Of a stretch of DNA of 64,000 bases, positions 53,459-64,000 are shown piece by piece. This DNA comes from Cryphonectria parasitica EP155 (Eukaryota > Ascomycota > Sordariomycetes > Diaporthales > Cryphonectriaceae). The translations under genes and the position numbers were made by a program. The notes under the pieces were generated by a model, which was not told where the DNA came from, did not search any database, and saw only the letters and a list, made by a program, of their open reading frames with translations. Position 1 is the stretch's first letter. Each line of letters starts with the position of its first letter. The DNA lies in NCBI RefSeq assembly GCF_011745365.1, contig NW_024468909.1:3224001-3288000 (forward strand), given 5' to 3'.

Positions 53459-56400
53459 GTCGAGCATGGTGATCATGAGCAAGTCGAGCACAATCACCAG
53501 GAGGATGAAGTCGAACACGACGTGGTATGAGACGTCCGAAAGCGAGCTGTTTGAACCTAGTTGTGGGGAACAGTGGAACCCCAGGCAACGCACGCGGAGA
53601 AAACAACGTCCGTATACTTCTGTCACAGACCTGAGAAGATTTTGATAATTACTGATATGTTCGCAGAGAAGACAACGAGGAGAGATGGCAGAGATAGCGG
53701 CACCGATGCACGCGAGAATGATGGCTTGGGTCAGACAAGGGGGATCGGACAGTACGTGAAGAATATCGGCTTTCACACGCACTTTTGGAGAGCAATGGCA
53801 ATGGACGAGGACGTCAAGCTTCATGGGGGCTGGGCAGGTTGGTATGGATAAGGACCACAGACTTAGTTTATTGACCTGGATAGGTATCTTGATAATCAAG
53901 GTCCACAGCAATGCATTGAGTCATGCCAGTGAGGCACTATTACATTGGTATGGGTGTCGCATTTTGGCCCCCCCCCCCCTCTTCCCACGGATGCCCCCCT
54001 CTCTAGTTGCTCTCATGGGCGGCTAAGAATAACAACGTCAAGAAACCGGGGGGGGTGGATGATCTCTAGAATAGCAAGGGACCGGACCTGACCGAGGCAT
54101 GGGCCGTAAGAGACCCAAGTTATGGTGAAGTGAGGGCTTTGCCAAACAACCATGTAAGACGTCGCTACCAGATCCTGTATGACACGGTGGTGTTGGTGTT
54201 GGTCTTGTTGGGTTACTAAACATGAGTGAGCAGCTAAACGCAGAACAGGTACAGATAAACTAACCCACCTACCTACCATGGTAATGCCGACCAGACTTTT
54301 GGCCACTGTCAATGGGGGTCCTCCCGAGAAGTCCAGAAAAGACCAGATGGGACGGCATCCCGTACAACCCCACCCACGGCGTTCCCCTGCAATACCACTG
54401 CGAACCCTCGACAGACCATGTTAAATGGGTTGTCCTGTCTGCAGTGGATGGACACAGTTTTTTTTTTCTTCCTTGTTTCTTTCTTTGGGACACACGTCCC
54501 GTCAGCTGCAGGCCAGTCTGTCCACTGCAGTATGTGTTTGCCTACTTGTTCTCGATACTGTGGGAACAATGGCTTTTCTTGCTTATTTTCCAGGTAAGTT
54601 AGGCGTGGGCACTGGGCTTTCCTACATTCAGTTACTATCAATAACGAGACCACGGTACCGGGACGAACGCCCTCTGCTGCAGTCAACCGGCAGTACGATT
54701 TCAATAGATCGGACGAAAATACTACCTGACCGTGCATGCATGTGTGGTGTGTGTTGCAGGGTGTCTTGTAAAAAAGTGCGGATCATGTTTACTAGAATAG
54801 CCTTGCCAGGCTTTGAAAAGTACTACAGTTGGGGGGGGGGGGAGGAGAGGTAGGTGGTCTTGACAGGTCTACAGCACAATCCTCAAAGGTAGACAATGTA
54901 TGTTGTAAATGATCTAAAAATACCACGAGGTAGGGCAACGAGGGGTAGCCCGAAGTCCGCCTTCCCACTTTGTTCGGTAAAATCCCCCAAGATTCCAGCA
55001 GGGCAAGACCCACAGCAAAAAAAAGGATGCTTAAAGGAAGAGGTGGGCCGCAAGGGTTGACGTCGAGGCCTGGGGGTTACTGTATGGGCCCTCGGCTGTC
55101 GCGGCGGCCGCGATGCAACCAAGACTTGTTTTGTTGAAACGAGGGTAATCAAGATAGGGCTGTGAAATTGGAGAACCCTACCATAGTATAAGAAAGAATG
55201 GGCTCGGAGGGTATCTTCTAGACTTGAGGCAGTCCTGTGTACATGGAACGAGACGTGTACGGTGATACATAAAATGGTGACGAGAAGGAAGACCAGGCCA
55301 GGTGGCATTCTTCAAAGTGCTGGAGGTTCGAAGTATGGGGGCTGATCTTTGATGCCATGCAAGTGAGTAAGCCACTGCAACAATGCACGTACTTGGGCAC
55401 GTTTTCTTGGTGCTTATGGTTGGCCTATTGTTGCACCATGAAGCAGCACAGTGATGGGTCACATGCTGTGATACCCCCCCAAATAATACCTTTGCTCTTC
55501 CTTTTCATCCTTTTCCCCAAATCTTGTGCCATCGAAGAAGATTCCATTGCAGGGCCTCATCTCACCGTTACTTGACTTCTTTCTCTTCTCTTTTTCCAGA
55601 GCCCGCGGGACAACCGACCTGCCAACATCATCATCTCACCTCAGCTGAAAATATGTGGGACACCCTATAATGACTTTCGAGTTAAGGCCCCTTGGAGGTT
55701 GTAGGTGCTTCCTTGGCCAGTGGCAGACGGGGCGTAACGGAAGACTTGGACAAACGAGGCTAGCACACACAGCCAGGCCCCATCTCCGCTAGCACGGTAC
55801 TAAGGTACCGCTAACCTGGACTACTTTGGTGCACTTTCTCAATCCCACCGCCTTGGTCGCATCCCGCTTTATTCGGGAATCTTCATCAACTGCGTTCCCA
55901 CCTTGTTTGCATCTTGTCACCTGGGGTCCTTCCATTCCCCTCACTGCAACCCTTTGGTACACACAAGGTGACACTCGCTACTCTGCTCTGCCTCTCTGCC
56001 TTTTTTCTTCTTCATTTCTTCTTTCTCTTGCTCGTCTTTCCCCCTCCCTCCTCAACCTCCTCCTTCGAGACGATCATCAGTTGCTTGTTGTGTAGCATTA
56101 TGGCCGCAGCCCTTTAAGACAAGAAGGGCATTTTCTCAGCCGCGACCCTTAGCATTCATTGCGCCCTCTTCTTCAAAGGCCTACCATCGGGACCACCATT
56201 TCCTCCACTGCGGCTGAGCAGGCATCACGTATCATATGCCAATTAGCGAACCACCCCGCCTCAATCCGGCCCCCCCCTCCCTCCCCGACAGAACCAGGAA
56301 CCTCAACCAAAAGCTCCTTTCTCAGGGAAGAAGGGCAGAATCTCGCTATCCTCTTATAGAATTCTCATTCCAAAGACATTTCTTTGCTTCTTGACGTCTT

Positions 56401-56621
56401 GCAACTTCAATCATGTCAGTACATGCCATCCATTTACGTCCCTTGTCCTGGCAAGCATAGTATCTGCACAGTTCTCCCCGGCTCCGAAGTCAGTGCTCGT
56501 CACTGTCCATTCGCCCACTCCTCCTTTTCCACTACCACTACCAACCCCTCCCCACTACTGGGCCTGATCAAGAGACGAGCGCATAGCGAGGCTGGCCAGC
56601 TGACGCCTTTCTTGTTTGAAA
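53459..56621. other. Intergenic region
   Basis: About 3.1 kb. The first 72 bp are the in-frame extension of the preceding gene. C runs at about 53970 and a G run at 54831-54841 occur. The last 0.8 kb before the DUF7053 ATG is C/T-rich leader. No other gene seen. Confidence 0.5.
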
Positions 56622-58010
56622 ATGTCTTCTAGCATGTTGCGGAAAAAAGAGGTCTTCACCATCATCACGCCCATCCCGGGCTTCATCCCCCGCCAGCTGG
56701 CGATCGATATCCTCCACAGCCATTCCGAGGTCATCGCGGTGAATCCTCTGGTTCTGGACCACAAGCCCATCAAGGCGCCTCGGAATGCCGCCGCGGACGA
56801 GTACTACTCGACATGGTACGAGATCTCGCAAAAGATCCAGTTCGTCCCTGGGATAGGGAAGATTGGGTCGGGCAAGATCAGCTTCAACGGCTGCTTCCAT
56901 GACATGCCCTGGGGCCTGCAGACGCACATCTATGCACCCATGAACGTGGACCTGAAGAACCGCTACCGCATCGCCGGCAACCAACCCGGCATCGAGCCTC
57001 CCGAACCCCAGGAGCTTGGGTTGGGCGGCGCCCCCAGCGACGGGCTGTACCTCAAGGACGACGTCGAGATCAAGTGCAACGTCGCCATGGTCAGCTTCGT
57101 CAAGAGCCAGCTCAAGACAGCCTCCAAGGAGATGGTCGACCGCATCATCAGGAAGGCCGAGCTCCTGGACCGCGGCGACCTGCACGCCATGATCGAGAAC
57201 GGCAAGCTGCGCACCATCAACCCCAACGACAGGACCAACACCATCACCTCGAGCGGCTCCATGTCGCCTCCCCCGCAGCACTCACCGACTTTCAAGGACC
57301 GCACCGGCACCATCTCTCCCGAGCCTAGGCCCTACCAGGTCCCCCGCCCGTCATCCTACCAGCAGTTTGCCGGCAACAGGCATCCACAAGCCGACCAGAA
57401 TGCTCAGAGCCCTCACTGGTCCGCCCCCTACGGCGGCATCCACCAGGCGCCCTCGCAGCGCCAGAAGGCCCCTGCTCCCCTGGTGGCGCACGCCGAACTG
57501 CCCGCTGCAACCCCGACACCGCCCGCCGCCGCCGTGGAGATGCCCGGCGACTTCTGCTACCCGCCGCAGGCTTCACCAGGCTTCGCACCTCCGCAGCCGT
57601 CACCCACCTACACCTCAGACCGCGAGTCCAATTTTTCTTTGCAGTCGTCGCGGGCATCACCGCAGCCGCTGCAGCACGCGAGGTGGTCCCAGGGCTCTGA
57701 GACGTCGGGAGGCAGCAGCGCCATGTACTCGCCGGGCCTGCCACCCGAGCACCTGCCCACCCACGACGAGGCGCCCGAGCAGGAGCACGCCTTCAACAAT
57801 ATCTATAGCAAGAACCAAAACAACAATGCAAAAAACAACGATGGCGAGGCGCCGCCACCGAACTGGGATGCCGTCGCCGCACGCCGCGCACAGTATGTGA
57901 CGAGCACGCCGCCGCCGTCGTCGAGGTCGTATGCGTACAACCCAGCCGACTACGCAAACGTGAGAAGAGGCTCGCCGATGGGGACGGCGACTTATGGCCA
58001 GAACCAGTGA
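56622..58010 (+). CDS. DUF7053 domain protein
   Basis: One intronless frame of 462 residues; the first ATG is at 56622. Residues about 8-190 match a fungal domain of unknown function I know as DUF7053: FTIITPIPGFIPRQLAIDILHSHSEVIAVNPLV, EYYSTWYEISQKIQF, GKISFNGCFHDMPWGLQTHIYAP, and DVEIKCNVAMVSFVKSQLK. The fold may be a START-like lipid-binding type, which I cannot confirm. Residues about 200-462 are Pro/Ser/Gln-rich and likely disordered, with an Asn-rich patch (NNIYSKNQNNNAKNN). Its biochemical role is unknown. Antisense frames covering it are shadows. Confidence 0.84.
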   Translation: MSSSMLRKKEVFTIITPIPGFIPRQLAIDILHSHSEVIAVNPLVLDHKPIKAPRNAAADEYYSTWYEISQKIQFVPGIGKIGSGKISFNGCFHDMPWGLQTHIYAPMNVDLKNRYRIAGNQPGIEPPEPQELGLGGAPSDGLYLKDDVEIKCNVAMVSFVKSQLKTASKEMVDRIIRKAELLDRGDLHAMIENGKLRTINPNDRTNTITSSGSMSPPPQHSPTFKDRTGTISPEPRPYQVPRPSSYQQFAGNRHPQADQNAQSPHWSAPYGGIHQAPSQRQKAPAPLVAHAELPAATPTPPAAAVEMPGDFCYPPQASPGFAPPQPSPTYTSDRESNFSLQSSRASPQPLQHARWSQGSETSGGSSAMYSPGLPPEHLPTHDEAPEQEHAFNNIYSKNQNNNAKNNDGEAPPPNWDAVAARRAQYVTSTPPPSSRSYAYNPADYANVRRGSPMGTATYGQNQ

Positions 58011-60944
58011 AGCAACAAGGGCTGATGGAGGAAGATGTGAATGAGTTGACGTTGTTTTTGCCCCTCTCCCTTCGGTGTCAGAACTTGGAGAGAAACCAGG
58101 CGACATGACAATGACTGGCGTGTGTGTGTGTGTGTGTGTGTATGGAGCGCCAGTCTCTCGTTTGGTGTTCTGGCGTTTCGGGAACTCATGAAGGATCTGT
58201 GATTATGATATATGGGGTCAGGCTGCTGGAAGAACGATGGGAGTTGGCTCTCTGAAACTTGATATCCAAATACTTCTCTCGGCGTTCTTTCAAACATCCA
58301 AGACTTGCTTTTTTCTTTCTTCTTTCCCCCGTCAATGGCGTCAATTGGAAAGAGCCTGGAACTTGGCGACGGCAGTGGCAACGCGATGACCAGTTAGTTG
58401 GTGGCTGGACAATATTATGATTCTATGTCTATATTCTACGAATTCAACCAGAAACTTTGGACTTATGAAGGCGGCCCTCTTGACGATGTGTGTGTAGCGC
58501 CAAGTATGTGGGTTCACAAGGTCGATCTTCAACCAGACTCGTTAGAGGGACGAGAGGCCATCCAGTCTCTGTACCAAAGTAGATACTTTACAGCTCACAC
58601 AGACATTGTCGCCCTAGTTAGTGTTGTCGGTGCCTATCACGGTTTTCAGATGCATCCGCAAACTCAGGCTCAACAAATGACTTGGTGAGATTGTCGACCG
58701 CTCTTGGAGGAGGATGTCGCAGCACTTCTCGTTCGCCAGCCAGCCAGCCGCTGCTCCACAAAGATGCATATGCAACCCACACACATCCTTCTAACCCAGG
58801 CCTTCTATTAACGTGCAGTTTCTCTCAAACTTCCCGTCGTCCTATGCACGGCACGCGCGAGCGGTGTGGTTTATTACCCCCCCCCCCCTCTCCTTCCCCA
58901 AATAGGGAGGATGGCTTGCGCTGGGTGTGTGTGCCTTCACGTGGCCCTGTCAACATACAATATTTGGTCTCTGATCGTACGGAGAGGTGGAGAGGAGAGA
59001 GAGAGGCCCGGGGGAGGGGGTGCTCCGCTTGTTTTGGGTTGTCATTCATGATCAGAGCGCCGTCTTTTTATTTTACTTCTTCTTATTTTTCTTCTTCTTT
59101 TCTTTTTTCTTTTTAAAAAAAAAACAGTCGAACGATGGACGCTGGGGATATCGCCGAGACAATGGCTACTTAATCTAAGCCAAGTAGTCGGGCGGCAGAC
59201 GTTTCTCGGAGAATTCACAGCAGCACAAGGCATCCACTCTTATGTAGAGACAGGGATTCTTTATTTACCATGTTTGTCTCGATTGCAGGGGGCAGGGGAA
59301 GTGATAGGAACCGGTCGTGATGCTCAGCAGTATGCTGCCAGAGTCAATGGAGCACTTGATAGCAGAACCGAGGGAACAACTCCCCCCCCCCTTTTCCAAA
59401 TCAAGCCAGGAACAAAATGAACAAAGACAAGCTCCCAAGAAGGAAAAGACAGCAGTGAGTTCTATATGCTACTTGTGAATATGTATAAGAGAGCCCAATA
59501 GTCTTTCTCAAACTGGCTTTATTCCCTCCCCATCCAGAGGTCGTACAGTATGCCGAGCATCAATGGTCAAAAGGCCAGTGCTGAAAAGCAGACAATGGGC
59601 CCACTTGATCTCGACCCCTACTAGTCACTCATGTGCAGATAGAATGATTAAATTGAATATAAGGCCTCCCAATCCTTGTTTGGTTTGAGATTTCACTTGA
59701 GCATTTTGTACGAATACCGTTTGGCTGGTAACTGAGAGCAAGCTACCCCCCGGCCTCCCTTCTTGGTCCCAATCCGGTAACTAACACGAGTTAGGCCCCA
59801 CTTGGGGCAGGTCGACATATGTAAAGGTGTACACGAATTATATCTCTCTTTTGCTTGCGCTTCCTTATTTATTTATATGTTTCGGATTGCATTTCTCAGT
59901 GGACAATAGCTCTCGTCTTCCTCTCCTCTCCGTTGTATTCTTTCCTCCTGTCTTATTGATGCTGTTTGGGGGGTGAGCACCTCCACATGCTGACTTCGAG
60001 GGGGGGGAGCGGAGCGGAGAGATCCCGGTTTCCCCCTTGGTCACCCATACATAGGTCTTTTATAACAGACCTTGTCGATAAGTTGTAGACTACACGAAAG
60101 AGAGAACAATAGAATTAGCCAGTTACCTAGTCAGTCATGTGGACTAGTAACTATTGAAATCTAATGTACGGTAGCCATGGAGGCAGTGCAAGGCAGATCT
60201 GGGGCGGTAGTATGGCTTGCAAAATGAATGGTGCCCAGTGCTTGGGCTGGTGGTCATCCTTCGGCGTCGTTATCTTGGGGAAGCCTCAAGTGCATGATGC
60301 TCTAGCCCTGGGCAAGGCGTTGTTATTGAACAACAGCTCATGGACAGTCCGCTAGAGCCACCTCAAGAGGATGACGGTCTGATTTGTCTTTGAGCTTGCT
60401 TAAGCCCCCGTCTGATAGTATCAAGGAGATTGGGAGGAGCTTCAGTGGTGTAGCAAAAGTCCAACGTTCATGCTCGTACATGATGAGTTTGTACTTCGGA
60501 ATAGAAGGCGGGAAAGTACTTGGTGGGACAAACCAGATGCCAGGTGGGCCCATTTTTTATAGGGCCCTTGATATTCCATTCCAGAGTCTCAGAGATTTCG
60601 GTAGAATTCTGAATCAGTTCGGTGCCACAGGACACTGGCAGACTGGGTGTCATGATCGGGATTTTCATGGCAATTACTGAGCGTAGGATAACCGTGGGCT
60701 GTTGGCAATGACGACCGATGACGTTACTTCCCCTCCTCACCTCGTACCTTCCTCAACCGTTTTGCATGGTGCCGATCAGTTAACTCGACTGCGTCTTATG
60801 ATGGACTCATCAAACTGGCCAGTCACTTGAACCAAGTACAGCAATCAACTGCGACATCCAGCAGAAAGACAAGACAGACATAATTCCTGTCGCCATCAGT
60901 TCTCTCCACACTACTGGCGACCGGCAAAACTTTCTCCATTCCCA
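58011..60944. other. Intergenic region
   Basis: About 2.9 kb. GT repeat near 58119-58141, C run near 58878-58889, C/T/A runs near 59070-59124. A short open frame at 58425-58688 is listed separately. Nothing else recognised. Confidence 0.5.
58425..58688 (+). CDS. Possible small orphan ORF (87 aa)
   Basis: ATG at 58425, stop at 58686-58688. The predicted peptide has a mixed, protein-like composition (LWTYEGGPLDDVCVAPSMW, SRYFTAHTDIVALVSVVG) rather than repeat-derived residues. I recognise no family, and it could equally be a gene remnant or chance. No intron or leader evidence is visible. Confidence 0.25.
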   Translation: MSIFYEFNQKLWTYEGGPLDDVCVAPSMWVHKVDLQPDSLEGREAIQSLYQSRYFTAHTDIVALVSVVGAYHGFQMHPQTQAQQMTW

Positions 60945-61634
60945 ATGGCGCTCAACCTCACCGGCGGCTGCACCTGCCAAGGTCTGCAGTATACCCTCAA
61001 GCTGGACTCCGCCAACTCTGCCAGGACTTCACTGTGCCACTGTTCGAGTTGTAAGAAGGCATTTGGAACTAACTATGGGCTGACCACCAAGGCGAGCAAT
61101 CCTCACCACCCCTTTCTAGACACCTGCTGGTAAACCCCGCCCTGACTCGGCAACCACCCCACCCCCAGGTCCCAATTGAGAGTTTTAGTTATTCCAGAGG
61201 CGAGCCGAAGCTCTTCAGACAGAGCAACGGCGTCATTAGGGAGTTTTGCTCCAACTGTGGCTCCTTAACCTGCGAGTACGGTGTAAGTAGTAGTAGTCGT
61301 TGTCGTGCAAGAAGGAACACTGCGGCCTCCCCCCCCCCTCTCCCCTTCTGGCTCCGGGACGTGCTTGCTCACACGGCCCTTCTTCCTCCATTAGGAACAA
61401 GCTGCCGACAAGTTCAGATACGTCACCTACGGCACGCTGGATGACCCCGAAAAGTTACCCCCCAAGGGCGAGTTCTTTTGCAAGGACAGGGCCAGCTGGA
61501 TGCCTGAGGTTCCTGGTATGTACTGTGCGCGCTGGCGCAGCCTGCCCTCGCCGTTCACTGAATGTCTCATGAAACGAATGAGCCAGCTGAGTTGCTGCCT
61601 AGGACTCTTTCACAAACAGCAGATCAAGGAGTGA
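60945..61634 (+). CDS. GFA/CENP-V-type zinc protein
   Basis: Four exons, 60945-61091, 61169-61282, 61395-61515 and 61603-61634, encode 137 residues, a normal length. The zinc ligands of the GFA fold are present: CTC (GGCTCQGLQ), CHCSSC and CSNC (EFCSNCGS). It ends with FHKQQIKE, typical of the fungal group. Intron 1 is GC-AG: the donor is AAG|GCGAGC, the acceptor CCCAG. The alternative GT at 61129 would shift the frame out of the family. GFA proteins were named after a glutathione-dependent formaldehyde-activating enzyme, but most members have no proven activity, so the function should not be inferred further. The unspliced frame in exon 1 runs into a false end. Confidence 0.88.
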
Positions 61635-64000
61635 TGTGGGGAATCGGTTGGGGTCCTAGCTGGTCTTGGAGTTGATGGGAGGGGGGTGTGGGAGTGTTCC
61701 TTCGGCGGACGGCACGAGCGCGCTTGTACACCGCATGGGCTGTGCTGTCGTGGCTACGTGCGTACGCAGAAGAGACGTATCGGTGACTCCTTAGTGCTAC
61801 TTCAAGAGATAAAAGGGAAAAAAAGGAGGAAAAGAGGGCAGCATGGCCTCGGACATTTGGCCTGTATACTGTCTTTCTCTAGCGGGGCCATGTCGTGCGA
61901 GTGTGTCCGTCCGCTGGTTGGGAGGCGACCAATTCTGGGCTGGAGGTGTCACAGTGCGAAGTATGTAACAACAAATCTCGACAACAACTTTTATCATTCC
62001 CTCACTCTGCTTCTATCGTCAATTTTGGACGATATGTACAGTCTCATGTGTCTCTTTTGTCGACCTTCGAGTCAAGGCATTTCGACGACAACTTTCTCAC
62101 CAGGAGGGAAGGAAGGAGAAAAAAGCTGGAAACAAAGAATAACTAACTTCGTGGTCCACTGGACAACACGACACACATGCGCCAAGATGCTACGACGACT
62201 AGAAACCCATTGCACGACCGTGTGTAGTGGTGGGTTGTTGCCTTACAGCCTCACCTTCGCCCCCCAGCTACAGGCCACCAACCCTCTCCATCCATGCTCA
62301 TATTGAAAACCCAGTTTGAGCCAAAGCAGGTGCCCTGCCTCGACCTCAGCCGCATGAGATACCTCTACATGGTGGGAAGGTATAGAAGACAGCAGGAATA
62401 GATTCCTCTTTTTTTTTCCCCTTACTTCTCGCCAGCCTTCCTGCAACAAGATAACACCCGCCATGGGGGTCATTGGGCCCATTAATCGACCAGATAGGGG
62501 TATTACCCCGTCCAAGCACTCATAAGTGGCCAGTCTCAAGAGGCCACGACGACGACCACCATCATCATCACCATCACCACCACGACGCACACCGCCTGAG
62601 GCGGTAAACGCGCAAACCTCCATAAATGACATGTTTTAGATCAAACTAGTGTCGCAACCCTCTCAGAGAAAACACTGCTGCTATAGAAAGAGGGAGGGAG
62701 GGGTTGAGGTATAGTTACCAAGCTCTCATATAGCCCTCCTTAGCCCTCCCGCCGAGGATGACATGGTTTTCTCGGTCTGCAATGATAGAGAAGTTAGAAA
62801 AAAATGTGTTACAATGGCAAGTACAGTAGACAATTTTTCATTGGGCTCTAATGCAGTGTGTACTATAGTACTTCTTGTCCAGGTCATACTTTTTTTCTCT
62901 GTCTTTCGGGGTTCTTTTTGGGGGGGCGAGGGGGGCGGGCGGTCGTCGACAATCAGGCCCGAAGTCAGATGCAACCACTATAACAATAAAATTTTGGAGA
63001 GATACTGCAGTCATATTCTCGGGGCGTCGGACAGAGCATGGCGGTCTACTTGTTGAAGCCCAAAAGAGCCCCCAAAGAAAGACAAGCCGCTGGCACAAGG
63101 TTGGGTTGACTTCCGGGTCAGCATGTTGCTATTTTGGCCGACTGCTCGGTCGATCCCATTATGATCATTTCCGCATCAGGCCTCACTAAGGACAGGACGT
63201 CCTCGCGATCAACCTTCGCCATGGAAAACTCGATGCAATGTGACCAACTTCTCGACGTGTGGCCAAGACCCTTAGAAGGGTGGAAGGGGGTGTACTGAAC
63301 AACAATGTACGCCTCACAGTTCGGTCCGTTGTCAATGAATCACATAGAAGACCCAACCTGGACCGCAACGTCCCTCAACACACAGACAAACTTCAAATAC
63401 TCGAAATGTTGTGTCGGCCAGTCTACCGACCTGACCTACAGGTCAGGTGATCTGATGTCGTAGCACATACCACAGCTTGTATCAACGTGACACGAGATTG
63501 AACAACTAGCGAGACAGACTTTCCAAGCCTCGTGGCTGTATGGAACGTGCTGCCGGGTGGACCGTTGGGCGGGCGGGGGTTGCAGTGCTCATCAAGATCA
63601 CACGCAAGAAAACGGCTCTGCGTGTGACCCTGGCGATATGTACTGCCGCCCCCCCCCCCTCCCCAACCCTCCTCTTCAGCTTTCAGCCCCATGGTAGGTT
63701 TCCGTGGCTTGAGTCGAAATGAGGCCCAACGTCTGAGGAAGAAAAGAAAAAGAAAAGAGAAAAAGCTGTCTCGAGGTTTTCATTTGGGTCTCACCGACCC
63801 GGGCCGGTGTGTCTGTAGCCTCCTCGTGACTGAAGCAGTTTCAATATGGTTGCGCCACGATGTATGTACGCACCTAAGGTACTTTTTGGGGGGGGGGGGG
63901 CGTATGCGGTTTTGGCGGGACTCTCGGCATGTGACAGCAATCGAGCTGAGAAAAATCGGAAGAGAGAAGATCGTCTCGAGGTTAGGCGAGAAATGGCCCA
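61635..64000. other. Right-end region without recognised genes
   Basis: About 2.4 kb to the window edge. C and G runs occur (about 63650-63660, 63887-63900). Many short open frames exist, none with recognisable family residues. Any gene to the right begins beyond the window. Confidence 0.5.

Noticed and set aside
61686..62306. 206-codon open frame near the right end
   Set aside because: No domain, no ATG context of note and mixed low-complexity content; likely chance.
1..64000. CRISPR arrays, operons, riboswitches, rRNA genes
   Set aside because: None seen; the window is eukaryotic, and I found no 5S rRNA or regularly spaced repeat array.

Overview
The window is nuclear DNA of a filamentous ascomycete (Pezizomycotina, probably a Sordariomycete; this placement is inference). 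Genes are split by short spliceosomal introns with GTRAGT-type donors and CTAAC/CTAAT branch sites. They are separated by pyrimidine-rich leaders and long non-coding stretches, and there are no operons. Many gene products belong to fungal families: CenH3, GDP-mannose transporter, two-domain fluoride exporter, HAM1-like, DUF7053, GFA-family.

Layout. 0-29 kb is a housekeeping block: a CRIB-domain protein (possibly cut at the left edge), the centromeric histone CenH3 (-), a Derlin (+), acireductone dioxygenase (-), a short-chain dehydrogenase (+), the Golgi GDP-mannose transporter (+), an ALE1-type lysophospholipid acyltransferase (+), uracil phosphoribosyltransferase (+), DNA ligase IV (-) and a HAM1-like lipid-binding-fold protein (+).

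29-48 kb is accessory in character. It holds a decayed cytochrome P450 (-), coding-like fragments, the fluoride exporter FEX (+), a small secreted barrel-type protein (-), and a second small secreted cysteine-containing protein gene that is cut in two by a complete hAT transposon (39327-42889). The transposon has a 21-bp terminal inverted repeat, an 8-bp target-site duplication and an open transposase frame. A gene-poor stretch follows with four tRNA genes: one tRNA-Tyr whose D-loop carries a 63-bp GT...AG insertion resembling a spliceosomal intron, and three intron-containing tRNA-Glu(CTC) genes.

48-64 kb returns to ordinary fungal genes: an F-box protein, a coiled-coil protein with a probable late nonsense mutation, a DUF7053 protein and a GFA-family zinc protein with a GC-AG intron. 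The last 2.4 kb shows no gene.

The genes do not form one pathway. The housekeeping part covers ER/Golgi function (Derlin, GDP-mannose transport, phospholipid remodelling), salvage (methionine, uracil) and chromosome maintenance (CenH3, NHEJ ligase). The most unusual signals are the tRNA-Tyr D-loop insertion, the transposon-split secreted-protein gene, and a duplicated motif in the fluoride exporter's N-terminal tail. Exon borders were inferred by eye from splice consensus and protein-family continuity; none has transcript support here.
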